From the NCBI GenBank assembly GCA_052400685.1, contig JBQTGJ010000001.1: DNA of 64,000 nt. One strand, given 5' to 3'. Both the position numbers and the translations under genes were made by a program. Numbering within the stretch: position 1 is the first letter of the stretch; each line of letters starts with the position of its first letter. Below are positions 28,632 through 38,460 of this stretch, piece by piece. Source of the stretch: CAZHHH01 sp052400685. Its GTDB lineage: Bacteria > Bacteroidota > Bacteroidia > Bacteroidales > Marinilabiliaceae. The notes beneath the pieces were generated by a model. It was not told the DNA's origin. It ran no database searches and was given only the letters and a program-made list of their open reading frames with translations.

Positions 28632-29801
28632 ATGAATAGAATTTATTCAATAGTTGAACCGGAAAAAGATGGAACTTTTGAGGCGCAATTAGGTCAATGT
28701 CTGAACTCTATAGATCAGTGCGCTGATGCAAATTCTCAATTGTATAGATTAGTGTTTTTTGTGTCCGTAAATTCCAGATCAGAATATGTAAACTACTACG
28801 GTTTGGTGGCTAAATCGGTCTATGATAGATGGGGAGAGGGTAGTCCTGTCTTTTCGGTTATTGCGCAATCACCACTCGGGGCGTGTAAAATCAGAGTCGA
28901 AGCCGCATGGATTAGTTGTGTGGTAACTGTTAATCGTTTGATCATTAATGAGAAGAGGGTTGTTGAGCTCGTTTTTCCTGATGGAGTCAGAGAGGTTTGG
29001 GCGGCTGTACATAGCGATTGGGGCGCTGATTGTGGCGTTTTTGATTCAGCAAATGTCGCTTTTGAAAATATGAGAGACATCCTGAAGGAATTTGGTTTTA
29101 CTTTTAATCATGTTGTCCGCCAATGGAATTATATCCCCGGCATTTTACAATGCCATGATTTTCAGAAGCAGTTGTCGCAGAATTACCAGCTGTTTAATGA
29201 AGTTAGAAGCTATTATTATTCTATTTACCGAACGAAGGATGGATTCCCTGCTGCGACAGGTATTGGAACTTCTTTTGGCCCAGTCTGCATTGAATTTTGT
29301 GCTTTATCGGATGATGTGGATTCTTATCCGGTTTTTAATCCTGCACAAGTAAATCCATATCAATATGGTCAATTAGTTTTAGGGTCAGGGTCGGCCCAGG
29401 GTATGGACAAGAAGCAACCGCCTCAATTTGAACGCGCCAGGCTTGTGTTGTCAGGAAGTCAGTCTTTTGTTTACGTTTCGGGTACAGCCTCTATAAAAGG
29501 AGAGCTTACTGTTGGCGTTGATGATGTTGTACATCAAACCCGCACAACTATTTCTTTATTAGAGCAGTTAACAGCCGTTGAAAATTTAAATAGGAGTTTA
29601 AATGGTCAGACTATCTCTGAGGCTCATTGGTGTCTTGTTCGTGTTTATATTAAGAATCAAGAAGATTTCATCCTTGTTCGCAAAATATGTTTAGATTATT
29701 TTGGCGAAAAGGTTGCAATGTTTTGCGTGCAAGCTGATGTTTGTAGGGATAATTTGTTGGTCGAAATTGAAGGTGTGATGTCGATATCATGTTCCAATTA
29801 G
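28632..29801 (+). CDS. RidA-superfamily, chorismatase-like protein
   Basis: 389 residues without a signal peptide, so cytoplasmic. The C-terminal half is RidA/YjgF-like. HVVRQWNYIPGIL, PAATGIGTSF, RARLVLSGSQSFVYVSGTASI and the terminal LLVEIEGV (E378, E380) follow the layout of FkbO/Hyg5-type chorismatases, where C-terminal glutamates act in catalysis. Chorismate hydrolysis is therefore possible but unproven; plain RidA-type imine hydrolysis is the alternative. The first 110 residues are a more diverged pseudo-RidA half. A dispersed repeat lies between it and the TolB-like gene, so it may have its own promoter. The role next to a glycan locus is unexplained. Confidence 0.65.
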   Translation: MNRIYSIVEPEKDGTFEAQLGQCLNSIDQCADANSQLYRLVFFVSVNSRSEYVNYYGLVAKSVYDRWGEGSPVFSVIAQSPLGACKIRVEAAWISCVVTVNRLIINEKRVVELVFPDGVREVWAAVHSDWGADCGVFDSANVAFENMRDILKEFGFTFNHVVRQWNYIPGILQCHDFQKQLSQNYQLFNEVRSYYYSIYRTKDGFPAATGIGTSFGPVCIEFCALSDDVDSYPVFNPAQVNPYQYGQLVLGSGSAQGMDKKQPPQFERARLVLSGSQSFVYVSGTASIKGELTVGVDDVVHQTRTTISLLEQLTAVENLNRSLNGQTISEAHWCLVRVYIKNQEDFILVRKICLDYFGEKVAMFCVQADVCRDNLLVEIEGVMSISCSN

Positions 29802-30084
29802 TTTGACTGGTTTCTTTGGTTTCAGGAGAATACTTTACGTTTTTGGTAACAGTCTCTTTTATTGTGATATTGCATCTAATTTGCTTGTTTATAGTTGTCT
29901 ATATCTGAGGCCAAAAATGGTTGTAAAAACTTGTTTTTTTAGGCTTATCGTATAGCTTTTGATGTAAAATTGTCTTTCTTAATAAGTCGGAGATTTCTTT
30001 AATCTTTACAATAGCGGTTTCACTCACGATATTTTTTAAGTTTTAATGTCTACCGTAAGGAATATTACCATTTTATCTGATTTT

Positions 30085-30098
30085 GATAAAATAGTATT
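30085..30098 (+). promoter_or_regulatory. Candidate operator, distal site of susC-2
   Basis: GATAAAATAGTATT, identical to the site at 30351 and differing at two positions from GATTAAAAAGTATT at susC-1. Confidence 0.5.
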
Positions 30099-30350
30099 TG
30101 TGTCAAATAGCAATTTCTTTGATACGGGAAGTTGTTTTTTTTATCAGTTATTAATAAAGGATTGTTTTAAGGTAAAAATATTTGATGCGGTTTTTTGGCT
30201 AAATGGTATCCTTTAGCTCGTTATTATTCAGATTTTTCGTACTTGTTATTTTCGGTTTTTACATTGTGATGAGTTGTTGGGTTAATATAAATTATTTGTT
30301 CTTTTATTGTTAATAGACATTAACAGAAAAATATAATTGTATAAAATTTG

Positions 30351-30364
30351 GATAAAATAGTATT
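30351..30364 (+). promoter_or_regulatory. Candidate operator, proximal site of susC-2
   Basis: GATAAAATAGTATT, second exact copy, 266 bases from the first and 135 bases before the susC-2 ATG. Same strand as all the other sites. Confidence 0.55.
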
Positions 30365-30499
30365 AGTAGAAAGGTTGCTTTAAGTTTAAATTTATAAATT
30401 ATTTACTGAATGTTATGGAGTCATGCTACTTTAGTGTAACTATTTTACTATGTATTGATTACGCATAACTTGAGTTTTGTAATTTTTAAAATTAATCTT

Positions 30500-33400
30500 A
30501 TGTCCAAAAAAATGCGTTTGTTATCTGTTTTTATTTTGTTTTTTAGCCATTTTTTGGTTTTTGGACAAACAAAAACAGTGACAGGAAGGGTGACGGATAA
30601 TTCCAATGAACCTTTACCCGGTGTTTCAATTGTTATTGAGGGCACTACTAATGGAGTAGTGACCGATATAGATGGTAATTATAGTATTCGTTTGACCGAA
30701 GGTCAGAGTGTTTTACTTTTTAGTTTTATCGGTTTTGACGTTCAGCATGTTGATGTTGGTGACCGTACGGTTGTCAATGTTGTTTTGCAGAACTCTGATC
30801 TCAGGCTTGATGAAGTGGTTGTGGTTGGTTATGGAACCATGAAAAAAAGTGATTTGTCAGGCGCTGTTGTACAGGTTAAAAGTGAAGAGTTGATGAAAGG
30901 AAACCCTGTTAGTAGCATTAATCAAGCCATGCAAGGCAAACTGGCCGGAGTTACCGTAAGTCAAAACGACGGCGCACCTGGAGCAGGAGTTTCTGTTCTT
31001 ATTCGGGGAACGAATTCTTTTTCAACCAGTTCCCAGCCATTGTATATTGTTGATGGTGTTCCATTCGGAACGGCAGGAACCCCTTCAAGTGATGCCAATA
31101 GCAACAATAACCAATCGGCTAACCCACTGGCTCTGATTAACCCGCATAATATAGAATCTATTGAGGTGTTGAAAGATGCCTCGGCTACCGCCATTTATGG
31201 TTCCAGAGGGGCTAATGGTGTGATTATTATTACAACTAAAAGAGGATCGGCGGGAAACGATAAGATTGAAGTTTCGGCTAATTTTAGTGTTTCAGAAATT
31301 GGCAAGCGTGTAGAGATGCTTGATGCCTACCAGTATTCTAGCTATATTAATGAACAAACACTTAATGATGCACAGTATCTCGGGTCTTCGTATACTAATT
31401 TGCCTTACCCCGGAACCTGGGCTTATAGCTATGACGGTGAAGGAAATATTATTCCGGAGACGGGGAAATATACGCCAATTCCCAAAGATTATCTTAATCC
31501 CAGAACGATCTATGATAGCTACGGTAATTCATCAGTTATAAGTAGTACCGATTGGCAGGATGAAATTTATCAAACAGGTTTTTCGCAGGAATATAACGTA
31601 GGTGTTTCTGGTGGTAGTGACAATGGATGGCATTCTTTCTCGGGTAACTATATGGATCAGGAAGGTATTATATATGGATCAGGTTATGATCGTTACTCTT
31701 TATCAATGAATATTGGTAAAAAGATGGATGACTGGATTGAAATTGGTATGACTTTGAACTATACTAATTCTACGACCAATTTTGCAAAAAGTAATGCTTA
31801 TGATTATAGTATTATTCGTTCTGCGTTAATTTTTCCGCCAACTTACGATCCGGGTGTGGAAGCAAACGTTTCTGACGAACTTAGCTGGCTGGCTGCAAAT
31901 CCTTATATGTACGTGAGAACCACCAAGGATGAGTTGGTTTCAAATAATGTATTTTCTTCAAGTTACGCCGAATTGAAGTTTACCGATTACCTTAAATTTA
32001 GGCAGAATATAGGTCTCTCTTATTCTAATAATAATCGAAGTACTTATTATGGACGTCATACCCAGGAAGGGCGTGAACCTACCAATGGACTTGCAGGGCA
32101 GAGTGATAATTGGTGGCGGGGCACTACTGCAGAATCAATTTTGACTTTTAATAAAATATTTAATAACATTCATAATATCAATGCGGTAGGAGCATTTACC
32201 TATGAAGAAGGAAATTATGGAAGTAAATCGATGACAGCGAAGAATTTTCCTTCGGATGAGACGGGTGAGTATGATATGAGTCAGGGGCTGGAACCACAGG
32301 CTTTACAAAGCGGTCGTGGACAAAACAAGTTGGTTTCGTTGCTGGGTCGTGTTAATTATGTACTTAATGGAAAGTACATATTTACGGCTTCCTTTCGTCG
32401 TGATGGATCCAGCAAATTTGTTGAAGGGAATAAGTTTGCCAATTTCGCTTCAGGTGCTGTAGCCTGGCGTTTGTCTGAAGAGCCATTTGTTAAAAATCTC
32501 AATGTCTTTAGTAATTTGAAACTGAGAGGTAGTTTTGGTCAAACGGGAAACCAGGGTATTAGCAGTTATCAGACACTACCAGTACTTGCGACAGCAAATT
32601 ATCCGCTTGGAGGATCTTTAAGCAGCGGTTTTGCTGAACAAAGCTGGCGTGGTCCCCTGAATCCCGATTTAGTATGGGAAACAACCGATCAATATAATGG
32701 GGGAATCGATTTTGGTTTTTTGGATAACAAAATCAGTTTTACCGTTGACTATTATTATAAAAAGACGTCTGATTTATTGCAGAATGTAAAGATTTCTAAT
32801 AGCACCGGATTTAGTGGCATGTGGACTAATTTTGGAACTGTTTTGAACGAAGGTCTTGAACTTAGCGGTAATTTTAATGTGTTTACCAATCCTCTCTTTA
32901 AATGGAGTATTGATGCCAATATGTCTTTTAACCGCAATGAGATTGGTGGACTTCATGCCGACCAGTTTGCTCAGGAATTATGGTATTCTGCTGATCAGGC
33001 ATTTATTCAACGCAATGGAATGCCTATCGGTGCTATTTATGGTTTTGTTGAAGATGGTTTTTACGATAATGAGGCAGAGGTGCGCTCTCGAAAAGAGTAC
33101 GAAGGGGCTGCTGATGCCGTTGTTAAAGCGATGGTTGGTGAAATTAAATATCGGGATTTGGACAACGATGGGTACATTACCGATGTAGACAGAACGATTA
33201 TTGGTGATACCAATCCTGATTATGTCTTTGGGTTAACCAACAACTTTTCATATCGGGATTTAACTTTAAGCTTCTTTATTCAGGGGTCTGTTGGAAACGA
33301 TATTTTTAATGGTAACCTAATGGATATTAAAATGAGTAACATCGGCAATGTTACTGAGGATGCATATAATCATAGATGGACTGCTGATAATACCGCGAAT

Positions 33401-33706
33401 GCCCAATGGCCTAAAGCCACGGGCGGTTATTCTCGTGTATGGAAATTATCCGATCGTTATGTTGAGGATGGTTCCTACATTCGGTTGAAAAATATTAATC
33501 TGGGTTACAACCTTCCTTCAATAGTTAAAGGCGTTCAGAGTATTAATATATATGGAAGTATTACCAACTTGTTAACCATTACTAATTATAGTTGGTTCGA
33601 CCCTGACGTAAATGCCTTTGGAACTGATGCCTCAAGAAGAGGCGTGGATATATATTCGTATCCAAGTGCCAGAACTTATTCCTTGGGGGTTAAAGTTACT
33701 TTCTAA
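30500..33706 (+). CDS. SusC-like TonB-dependent outer-membrane transporter 2
   Basis: 1068 residues from ATG 30500 (MSKKMRLLS); ATG 30512 is an alternative and the frame's TTG at 30455 is unlikely. The signal peptide ends LVFGQ. Then come the regulatory-like domain (VTGRVTDNSNEPLPGVSIVI), LDEVVVVGYG, and a plug with QPLYIVDGVPFG and LKDASATAIYGSRGANGVI. The barrel follows and ends VKVTF. As in SusC-1 there is no STN domain. The two SusC proteins are only moderately similar, so they probably take different oligosaccharides. Its SusD partner begins 20 bases later. Confidence 0.95.
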   Translation: MSKKMRLLSVFILFFSHFLVFGQTKTVTGRVTDNSNEPLPGVSIVIEGTTNGVVTDIDGNYSIRLTEGQSVLLFSFIGFDVQHVDVGDRTVVNVVLQNSDLRLDEVVVVGYGTMKKSDLSGAVVQVKSEELMKGNPVSSINQAMQGKLAGVTVSQNDGAPGAGVSVLIRGTNSFSTSSQPLYIVDGVPFGTAGTPSSDANSNNNQSANPLALINPHNIESIEVLKDASATAIYGSRGANGVIIITTKRGSAGNDKIEVSANFSVSEIGKRVEMLDAYQYSSYINEQTLNDAQYLGSSYTNLPYPGTWAYSYDGEGNIIPETGKYTPIPKDYLNPRTIYDSYGNSSVISSTDWQDEIYQTGFSQEYNVGVSGGSDNGWHSFSGNYMDQEGIIYGSGYDRYSLSMNIGKKMDDWIEIGMTLNYTNSTTNFAKSNAYDYSIIRSALIFPPTYDPGVEANVSDELSWLAANPYMYVRTTKDELVSNNVFSSSYAELKFTDYLKFRQNIGLSYSNNNRSTYYGRHTQEGREPTNGLAGQSDNWWRGTTAESILTFNKIFNNIHNINAVGAFTYEEGNYGSKSMTAKNFPSDETGEYDMSQGLEPQALQSGRGQNKLVSLLGRVNYVLNGKYIFTASFRRDGSSKFVEGNKFANFASGAVAWRLSEEPFVKNLNVFSNLKLRGSFGQTGNQGISSYQTLPVLATANYPLGGSLSSGFAEQSWRGPLNPDLVWETTDQYNGGIDFGFLDNKISFTVDYYYKKTSDLLQNVKISNSTGFSGMWTNFGTVLNEGLELSGNFNVFTNPLFKWSIDANMSFNRNEIGGLHADQFAQELWYSADQAFIQRNGMPIGAIYGFVEDGFYDNEAEVRSRKEYEGAADAVVKAMVGEIKYRDLDNDGYITDVDRTIIGDTNPDYVFGLTNNFSYRDLTLSFFIQGSVGNDIFNGNLMDIKMSNIGNVTEDAYNHRWTADNTANAQWPKATGGYSRVWKLSDRYVEDGSYIRLKNINLGYNLPSIVKGVQSINIYGSITNLLTITNYSWFDPDVNAFGTDASRRGVDIYSYPSARTYSLGVKVTF

Positions 33707-33726
33707 TCATAAAAAAATTGTGTGTG

Positions 33727-35505
33727 ATGAACAAAAAAATAATATACTTTGCTTCCTTAGTCTTTTCTATAGGAATCATTACAGGATTATCTTCCTGTGA
33801 GGAGATGCTTGAAGAAAAGCCATTTGACTTTATCAGTGGCGTGGAAGATTCTGATGCTGGTGCTGATCAACTGGTTATTGGAACCTATAGTTATCTTCTT
33901 GATGATATGTTCAGGTGGGATGAGTTTCCTAAAGTCTTGGATATGGATTGTGATTATGCGACGGGTCCTGACTGGTCTCTTTCCGAAATTGGAGCCGGAA
34001 ATTTTCAAGGAACGATGGATCCTGTGTGGAATAAATCTTATACCTTAATTCATCGTGCTAATAATGCAATAGAAGTGATTAGCACAATGGGAAACGTTTC
34101 GGAGAGTAAAAAATTAAATGATCTGGGTGAACTAAAGTTTCTTAAAGCGTGGGCCTATTTTTTATTGGTTAGAGCTTATGGTGATGTTCCTATCTATTAT
34201 GAGTCTGTCAATCAGGGAACTGACTTTAATCAGCCGCGGCAATCCATAGCTACTGTTTATGAATACATTATTGAATTGTTGAAAGAGGCTGAAAAGGGGA
34301 TGTATACCAATCAGAATTCAAATTATGTGGAAGGTCGCGCTTCTGCTGGCGCTGCGGCTTCTTTGTTGGCTAAAGTATATGTTACCATTGCCTCGGCCTC
34401 ATTGCCGTCAGGTGATGTTATAGTTAAAGGAGGAGTACCTTATGTTGAGGTCGATGGTGAAAAGGTTTTTACCAACCCCGTTAGTACCACTTTTACAAAG
34501 AATCAGGTAGCAGGATATGAGACATTTGATTCTAAGGAATATTTCCGTTTAGCCATGGAGAAGGCCGAGCAGGTGATGAATAAAGAGTACGGCGAGTACG
34601 GCTTGCTTAGTTTTGATAATTTGTGGTCACAGGCTTATAAAAACAAGACGGAACATATATGGAGTATCCAGGCCAAATCAGGAGATAGTAAATATGGTAT
34701 GGGCCTGACGCTTTATTATACCGGTATTGAAAATTCTTCGGGTGTAGTTATTACTGGACTCTGGCATGGTTTGCGTGACCATTGGTACAAGCTTTTCGAA
34801 AAAAATGATCTTCGCGTAGCTGATGGCGTTATTCACCGCTGGATACGTTCATACCAAGATACCGAACAATGGCAGGGAGGCTCTTTTTATCCTAATAACG
34901 ATGAGTGGTCTATTAAAGCACGCGGGTATTATGTGACGGGTGAAGATACTGTCAGAACCGACCCAATTACAGGTGAGCCATTTCAAAAGGACCCTTTGTT
35001 TGATGATGGACGCGACTATCAAAATGATAATAGCTCTGCCTACATTGCATTTCTTACTAAATATTATGATGCATCAGACCGTACTCAAAGTAAAACTGAC
35101 GTTAATTGGCCTGTTTTGCGATATGCAGATGTGTTACTTACTTATGCTGAAGCTGCCAACGAATACAATGGTGCACCAACAGCTGAAGCTTTAAATGCGC
35201 TTAATTTGGTAAGAGGAAGAAGTAGTGCTTCTTTGAAGAGTTTGGATGGCGCCAGTGGTATTGGCGATTTGGTTAGTTTCAGATCGGCTGTACTTGAAGA
35301 AAGAGCCCGGGAATTAGCTCTCGAAGGCGATAGACGTTGGGATTTGATTCGTTGGGGTATTTATTTGCAGGTTATGAATAGTATTGGTGGAAATGATGAG
35401 GTAGGCATTCGTAAAATTAGGGAAGAAAAGCATTTGCTATACCCAATACCCACCGATGAGGTGCTAAACAATTCAGCTATTAATAAGAATAATCCCGGTT
35501 GGTAG
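33727..35505 (+). CDS. SusD-like glycan-binding lipoprotein 2
   Basis: 592 residues from ATG 33727 (the frame's TTG at 33718 only adds three residues). The SPII lipobox is GLSSC. The SusD signatures are LGELKFLKAWAYFLLVRAYGDVPI and LEERARELALEGDRRWDLIRWG. It carries an insertion-rich central part (residues 230-420) that differs from SusD-1. It pairs with SusC-2 and is followed after 49 bases by the first IPT-domain lipoprotein. Confidence 0.94.
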   Translation: MNKKIIYFASLVFSIGIITGLSSCEEMLEEKPFDFISGVEDSDAGADQLVIGTYSYLLDDMFRWDEFPKVLDMDCDYATGPDWSLSEIGAGNFQGTMDPVWNKSYTLIHRANNAIEVISTMGNVSESKKLNDLGELKFLKAWAYFLLVRAYGDVPIYYESVNQGTDFNQPRQSIATVYEYIIELLKEAEKGMYTNQNSNYVEGRASAGAAASLLAKVYVTIASASLPSGDVIVKGGVPYVEVDGEKVFTNPVSTTFTKNQVAGYETFDSKEYFRLAMEKAEQVMNKEYGEYGLLSFDNLWSQAYKNKTEHIWSIQAKSGDSKYGMGLTLYYTGIENSSGVVITGLWHGLRDHWYKLFEKNDLRVADGVIHRWIRSYQDTEQWQGGSFYPNNDEWSIKARGYYVTGEDTVRTDPITGEPFQKDPLFDDGRDYQNDNSSAYIAFLTKYYDASDRTQSKTDVNWPVLRYADVLLTYAEAANEYNGAPTAEALNALNLVRGRSSASLKSLDGASGIGDLVSFRSAVLEERARELALEGDRRWDLIRWGIYLQVMNSIGGNDEVGIRKIREEKHLLYPIPTDEVLNNSAINKNNPGW

Positions 35506-35554
35506 TGTGTGATAGTTCATTTGAATTATTAACAATCGGACAAATTGATGTGAT

Positions 35555-36688
35555 ATGAAAAATTTTAAATTTCTGAACAAATTTTTATGGGGAGCGTCAT
35601 TTTTATTGTTGACGGTCTTCTCTTGTGAGGATATTGTTACATATAACGATGGTTATGACGACCAGCTTACTTCCACCGGCGCTCCGGTAATCGATAGTAT
35701 TACTTATATGCCAGGTGAAACCGCTATTGAGACGGCTTCTTTAGACGAAATGATAGCTATTTATGGTTCAAATCTGAGCAACGTTGAATCGGTTTTATTT
35801 AATGATGTTGAGGCTGATTTGAAATTAATTTATGCAGTTAATTCGAGGATCGTGTTGCCTGTGCCACGTGAGTTTCCGGAAGTGGTTACCAATAAGATAA
35901 CTTTAAAGACGAAGTTGGGATCCACGGAGACTGATTTTATGGTTAGTATTCCTCAATTGCAGGTTACTGGTTTGTACAATGAATTTGCAACCGCAGGGGA
36001 TACCGTCAAAATTTTAGGTAAGAATTTCGATCTCTACGATATTTCGGAGGAGTCGGGCGTTGTTAAAATTAATGACTCGCAGGTGCCCATTCTTGAGTCC
36101 TCAGCTGAGTATCTGATTGTTAAAATACCGGAAGGAACACCCGATGCAGCAATTATTTCTGTTAGCAGTCCTTCAGTGGACGTGCCGCGTGAAATTTCTT
36201 TCAGAGATAAAGGTTTTCAGATCCTGAACTTTGAAGGCACATGGGGAGATACGGATTTGTTTAAGACGGATGGGTCCAACACGGGTGACCCTGTTTTACC
36301 TTCAGGCATTGATGCAATGTTAAGAATTACTGGTTCTTTTGATGCGTGGTCGTGGAATGTTCCATACGGAGGCGGATTTAATTTCTCTGATCAGGAAATG
36401 AGCGACAATATGGATGATTACTATTTCAAATTTGAAATGCTGACGAAGAGTAATAAGTCATTGGCCATTGGTAATCTGATTATTAATGGGTATAGCTGGA
36501 ATCCAGGAGCTGGAGGAGTCGCGTTTAACACATATAATAAATGGAAAACAATGACGTTTGAACTCACTGATATTTTTTCTGCCCTGGTGGTTGGCGATTG
36601 GAATGGCTTTAATATTGTTTTTCAACCTTCTGATGCAGTGGAGCCTGATTTTAGCGTTTGCAATATGCGTATCGTGAAAAAGTTGTGA
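35555..36688 (+). CDS. IPT/TIG-domain surface glycan-binding lipoprotein A
   Basis: 377 residues with an SPII signal (lipobox TVFSC). Two IPT/TIG Ig-like domains span about residues 40-215 (APVIDSITYMPGETAIETASLDEMIAIYGSNL, then LYNEFATAGDTVKILGKNF). A C-terminal beta-sandwich (about 220-377) has several Trp (AWSWNVPYGGGFN, YSWNPGAGGVAFN). This is the layout of SusE-position glycan-binding surface proteins, with Ig spacers lifting a C-terminal sugar-binding domain. Ligand beta-mannan is inferred from the locus. Confidence 0.82.
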   Translation: MKNFKFLNKFLWGASFLLLTVFSCEDIVTYNDGYDDQLTSTGAPVIDSITYMPGETAIETASLDEMIAIYGSNLSNVESVLFNDVEADLKLIYAVNSRIVLPVPREFPEVVTNKITLKTKLGSTETDFMVSIPQLQVTGLYNEFATAGDTVKILGKNFDLYDISEESGVVKINDSQVPILESSAEYLIVKIPEGTPDAAIISVSSPSVDVPREISFRDKGFQILNFEGTWGDTDLFKTDGSNTGDPVLPSGIDAMLRITGSFDAWSWNVPYGGGFNFSDQEMSDNMDDYYFKFEMLTKSNKSLAIGNLIINGYSWNPGAGGVAFNTYNKWKTMTFELTDIFSALVVGDWNGFNIVFQPSDAVEPDFSVCNMRIVKKL

Positions 36689-36742
36689 TGTTTTAATACC
36701 TACAGGAGTTGTGAATGAGTACATCCTGTTAATTTAATTTAT

Positions 36743-38143
36743 ATGACAATGAAAAAAGGAATTTTTAATATAAAGAGTGGATTGGAGCTTTGTCTGTTCT
36801 TGTCTTTATTAGCGTTTTCAGCTTGTGATGAGGATGACAAAGATATCCCTGAAATTATTGGTGAAGTGCCTACTGTTAAGAGTTTATCCCCCAGTCAGGA
36901 TCTTCGGCCCGGAGACCTCATAACCATAACTGGGACCTTGCTTGATCAAGTTAAACAATTGCGTATTGGGAGCTCTTACCTGTTGGGAAGCGATGATTTT
37001 GAGGCTTCCTCTTCCGCTACAAGTCTGGTTTTTGCATTGCCCGCTAAAGCACCTGCAGGAGAAGTATACCTGGTGTCTGCCAGTCAAACTATTCCGAACG
37101 TTTTAGCCGGGTCTGTGACCTTGGTCAAACCTATGATATCTGAAGTTTCTCCTCTGGTGGTAGATGTTGCTACCAATGTGGTAATTGAAGGTGCTGATTT
37201 GGATCTGGTGAGTACTATAAGTATAGGTGATGTTATTCTTACCGACCTGATTCTTAATGAGACGAATACGGAAATTCAGGCTACTTGTCCTGAAAATATT
37301 AAAGGTGGTGTGCTGGTTCTTACAATGGCTAATAATGATGAGATTGAATTTGGAACACCTCTGACATTATACGTGCCACCTATTTTGCCCGAAATTGCCT
37401 CTGTTTCTGATGGCTTCCTGGGTGGAACTATTACGATTACAGGGAGTAATCTTGATATGGTGACTTCGGTGTCGTTTGGTGAGGGTAATGAGGTTAGTGA
37501 TTTTGTGTCACAAACTGCTTTTAAACTTGAGGTACTGGTTCCAGCTTCTGCTTCTACAGGCGATGTTACAATAACACTTGACAGTGAAAATGGAGCCGTC
37601 GAAAGTCCTGCTTTTAATATTTTAGGTATCGATCCGGCGCAGTATGTCTTTTTCGATTTTGATAGTAAAAATTTAGGCTGGAAAGATTTGGGTGACGTTA
37701 TTTCTGATGCAGAGTTGTCTGTTGATGGTTCTAAATTTTACGAAGTTAATGCCACCGTGGATGGTAATTGGACTACTTATTTTGCCGATAATACGGCCGG
37801 ACGACTTAATCTTGAAGGGGTTTCTGCTGACGGTTATGCCGTTAAAATGGATATTAATGTGATTAATATCAGTTCGGGTATTGTTTTAAAATTTCGTTTA
37901 GGTTCTTACTGGTATGTTTGGAATATTGGTGATGCGTATTCTGCCTCAGGAACCGATGGATGGACTACGGTTTATTTCCCATTAAATCAATTTAAGGATG
38001 ACAATGGTAATGGCACGGCTTTAACTACAGCGGCATTGAATGATGCCAGCCTTGTTAATGAATGGGCGCTCACTGCAGGTTGGAATGGTGGTGATGTTCA
38101 TGTTAGAATTGATAATGTTGGCTTTGATGTTATGCCTGAGTAA
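36743..38143 (+). CDS. IPT/TIG-domain surface glycan-binding lipoprotein B
   Basis: 466 residues; ATG 36743 or 36749 are equally possible. The SPII lipobox is AFSAC. Three IPT/TIG domains follow (starting near TVKSLSPSQDLRPGDLITITG, MISEVSPLVVDVATNVVIEG and EIASVSDGFLGGTITITG). The C-terminal Trp-rich beta-sandwich from about residue 300 (YVFFDFDSKNLGWKDLGDV) resembles the last domain of glycan-binding protein A. The two are tandem, probably by duplication with an extra spacer domain. It ends the second sus operon at a hairpin. Confidence 0.82.
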   Translation: MTMKKGIFNIKSGLELCLFLSLLAFSACDEDDKDIPEIIGEVPTVKSLSPSQDLRPGDLITITGTLLDQVKQLRIGSSYLLGSDDFEASSSATSLVFALPAKAPAGEVYLVSASQTIPNVLAGSVTLVKPMISEVSPLVVDVATNVVIEGADLDLVSTISIGDVILTDLILNETNTEIQATCPENIKGGVLVLTMANNDEIEFGTPLTLYVPPILPEIASVSDGFLGGTITITGSNLDMVTSVSFGEGNEVSDFVSQTAFKLEVLVPASASTGDVTITLDSENGAVESPAFNILGIDPAQYVFFDFDSKNLGWKDLGDVISDAELSVDGSKFYEVNATVDGNWTTYFADNTAGRLNLEGVSADGYAVKMDINVINISSGIVLKFRLGSYWYVWNIGDAYSASGTDGWTTVYFPLNQFKDDNGNGTALTTAALNDASLVNEWALTAGWNGGDVHVRIDNVGFDVMPE

Positions 38144-38157
38144 GGTTTTGTAAATTT

Positions 38158-38190
38158 TTAAAGGGCATTTGTGTAATGAATGCCCTTTAA
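38158..38190 (+). terminator. Terminator-like hairpin of sus operon 2
   Basis: A perfect 12-bp stem (TTAAAGGGCATT / AATGCCCTTTAA) with a 9-nt loop lies 15 bases after the stop of the last gene. The U-run on the plus side is poor (AAATTT), so strength is uncertain. Confidence 0.6.
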
Positions 38191-38336
38191 AAATTTAAAC
38201 CATGTAAAGGTTAAGTTTCTGTAATTTAATTTATTGGTGTTTAAGTTTTAAATGATTGTCTGACGTTGTCCCAAAACTGGATATTTGTCCTGTAAGGACA
38301 GGTCATTTCAGCCCATTACATCGTCGTGGAGTATTT

Positions 38337-38460
38337 TAGTGTTTGCAAATTGTGACGGATTAAAAAGGTTTTTTTTGGCGGTTTGCGAAGCTTGAAGAAT
38401 GTTAGTTTAATGGTGTAAATAGCCATTTCGAAAGCGTTCGTAACGCAATAACTGGAAGCT
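38337..38460 (-). repeat. Dispersed intergenic repeat, copy 8 (inverted)
   Basis: Read on the minus strand it matches the family core: GTTACGAACGCTTTCGAAAT, GGCTATTTACACCATTAAAC, CTTCGCAAACC. The left boundary is TAGTGTTTGCAAA. Confidence 0.7.

Larger units (their letters stand above)
29802..30499 (+). other. Leader/promoter region of the second sus operon
   Basis: About 700 AT-rich bases with no gene and no dispersed repeat. Two identical 14-mers (30085 and 30351) are candidate operator sites. The rest shows nothing I recognise. Confidence 0.55.
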
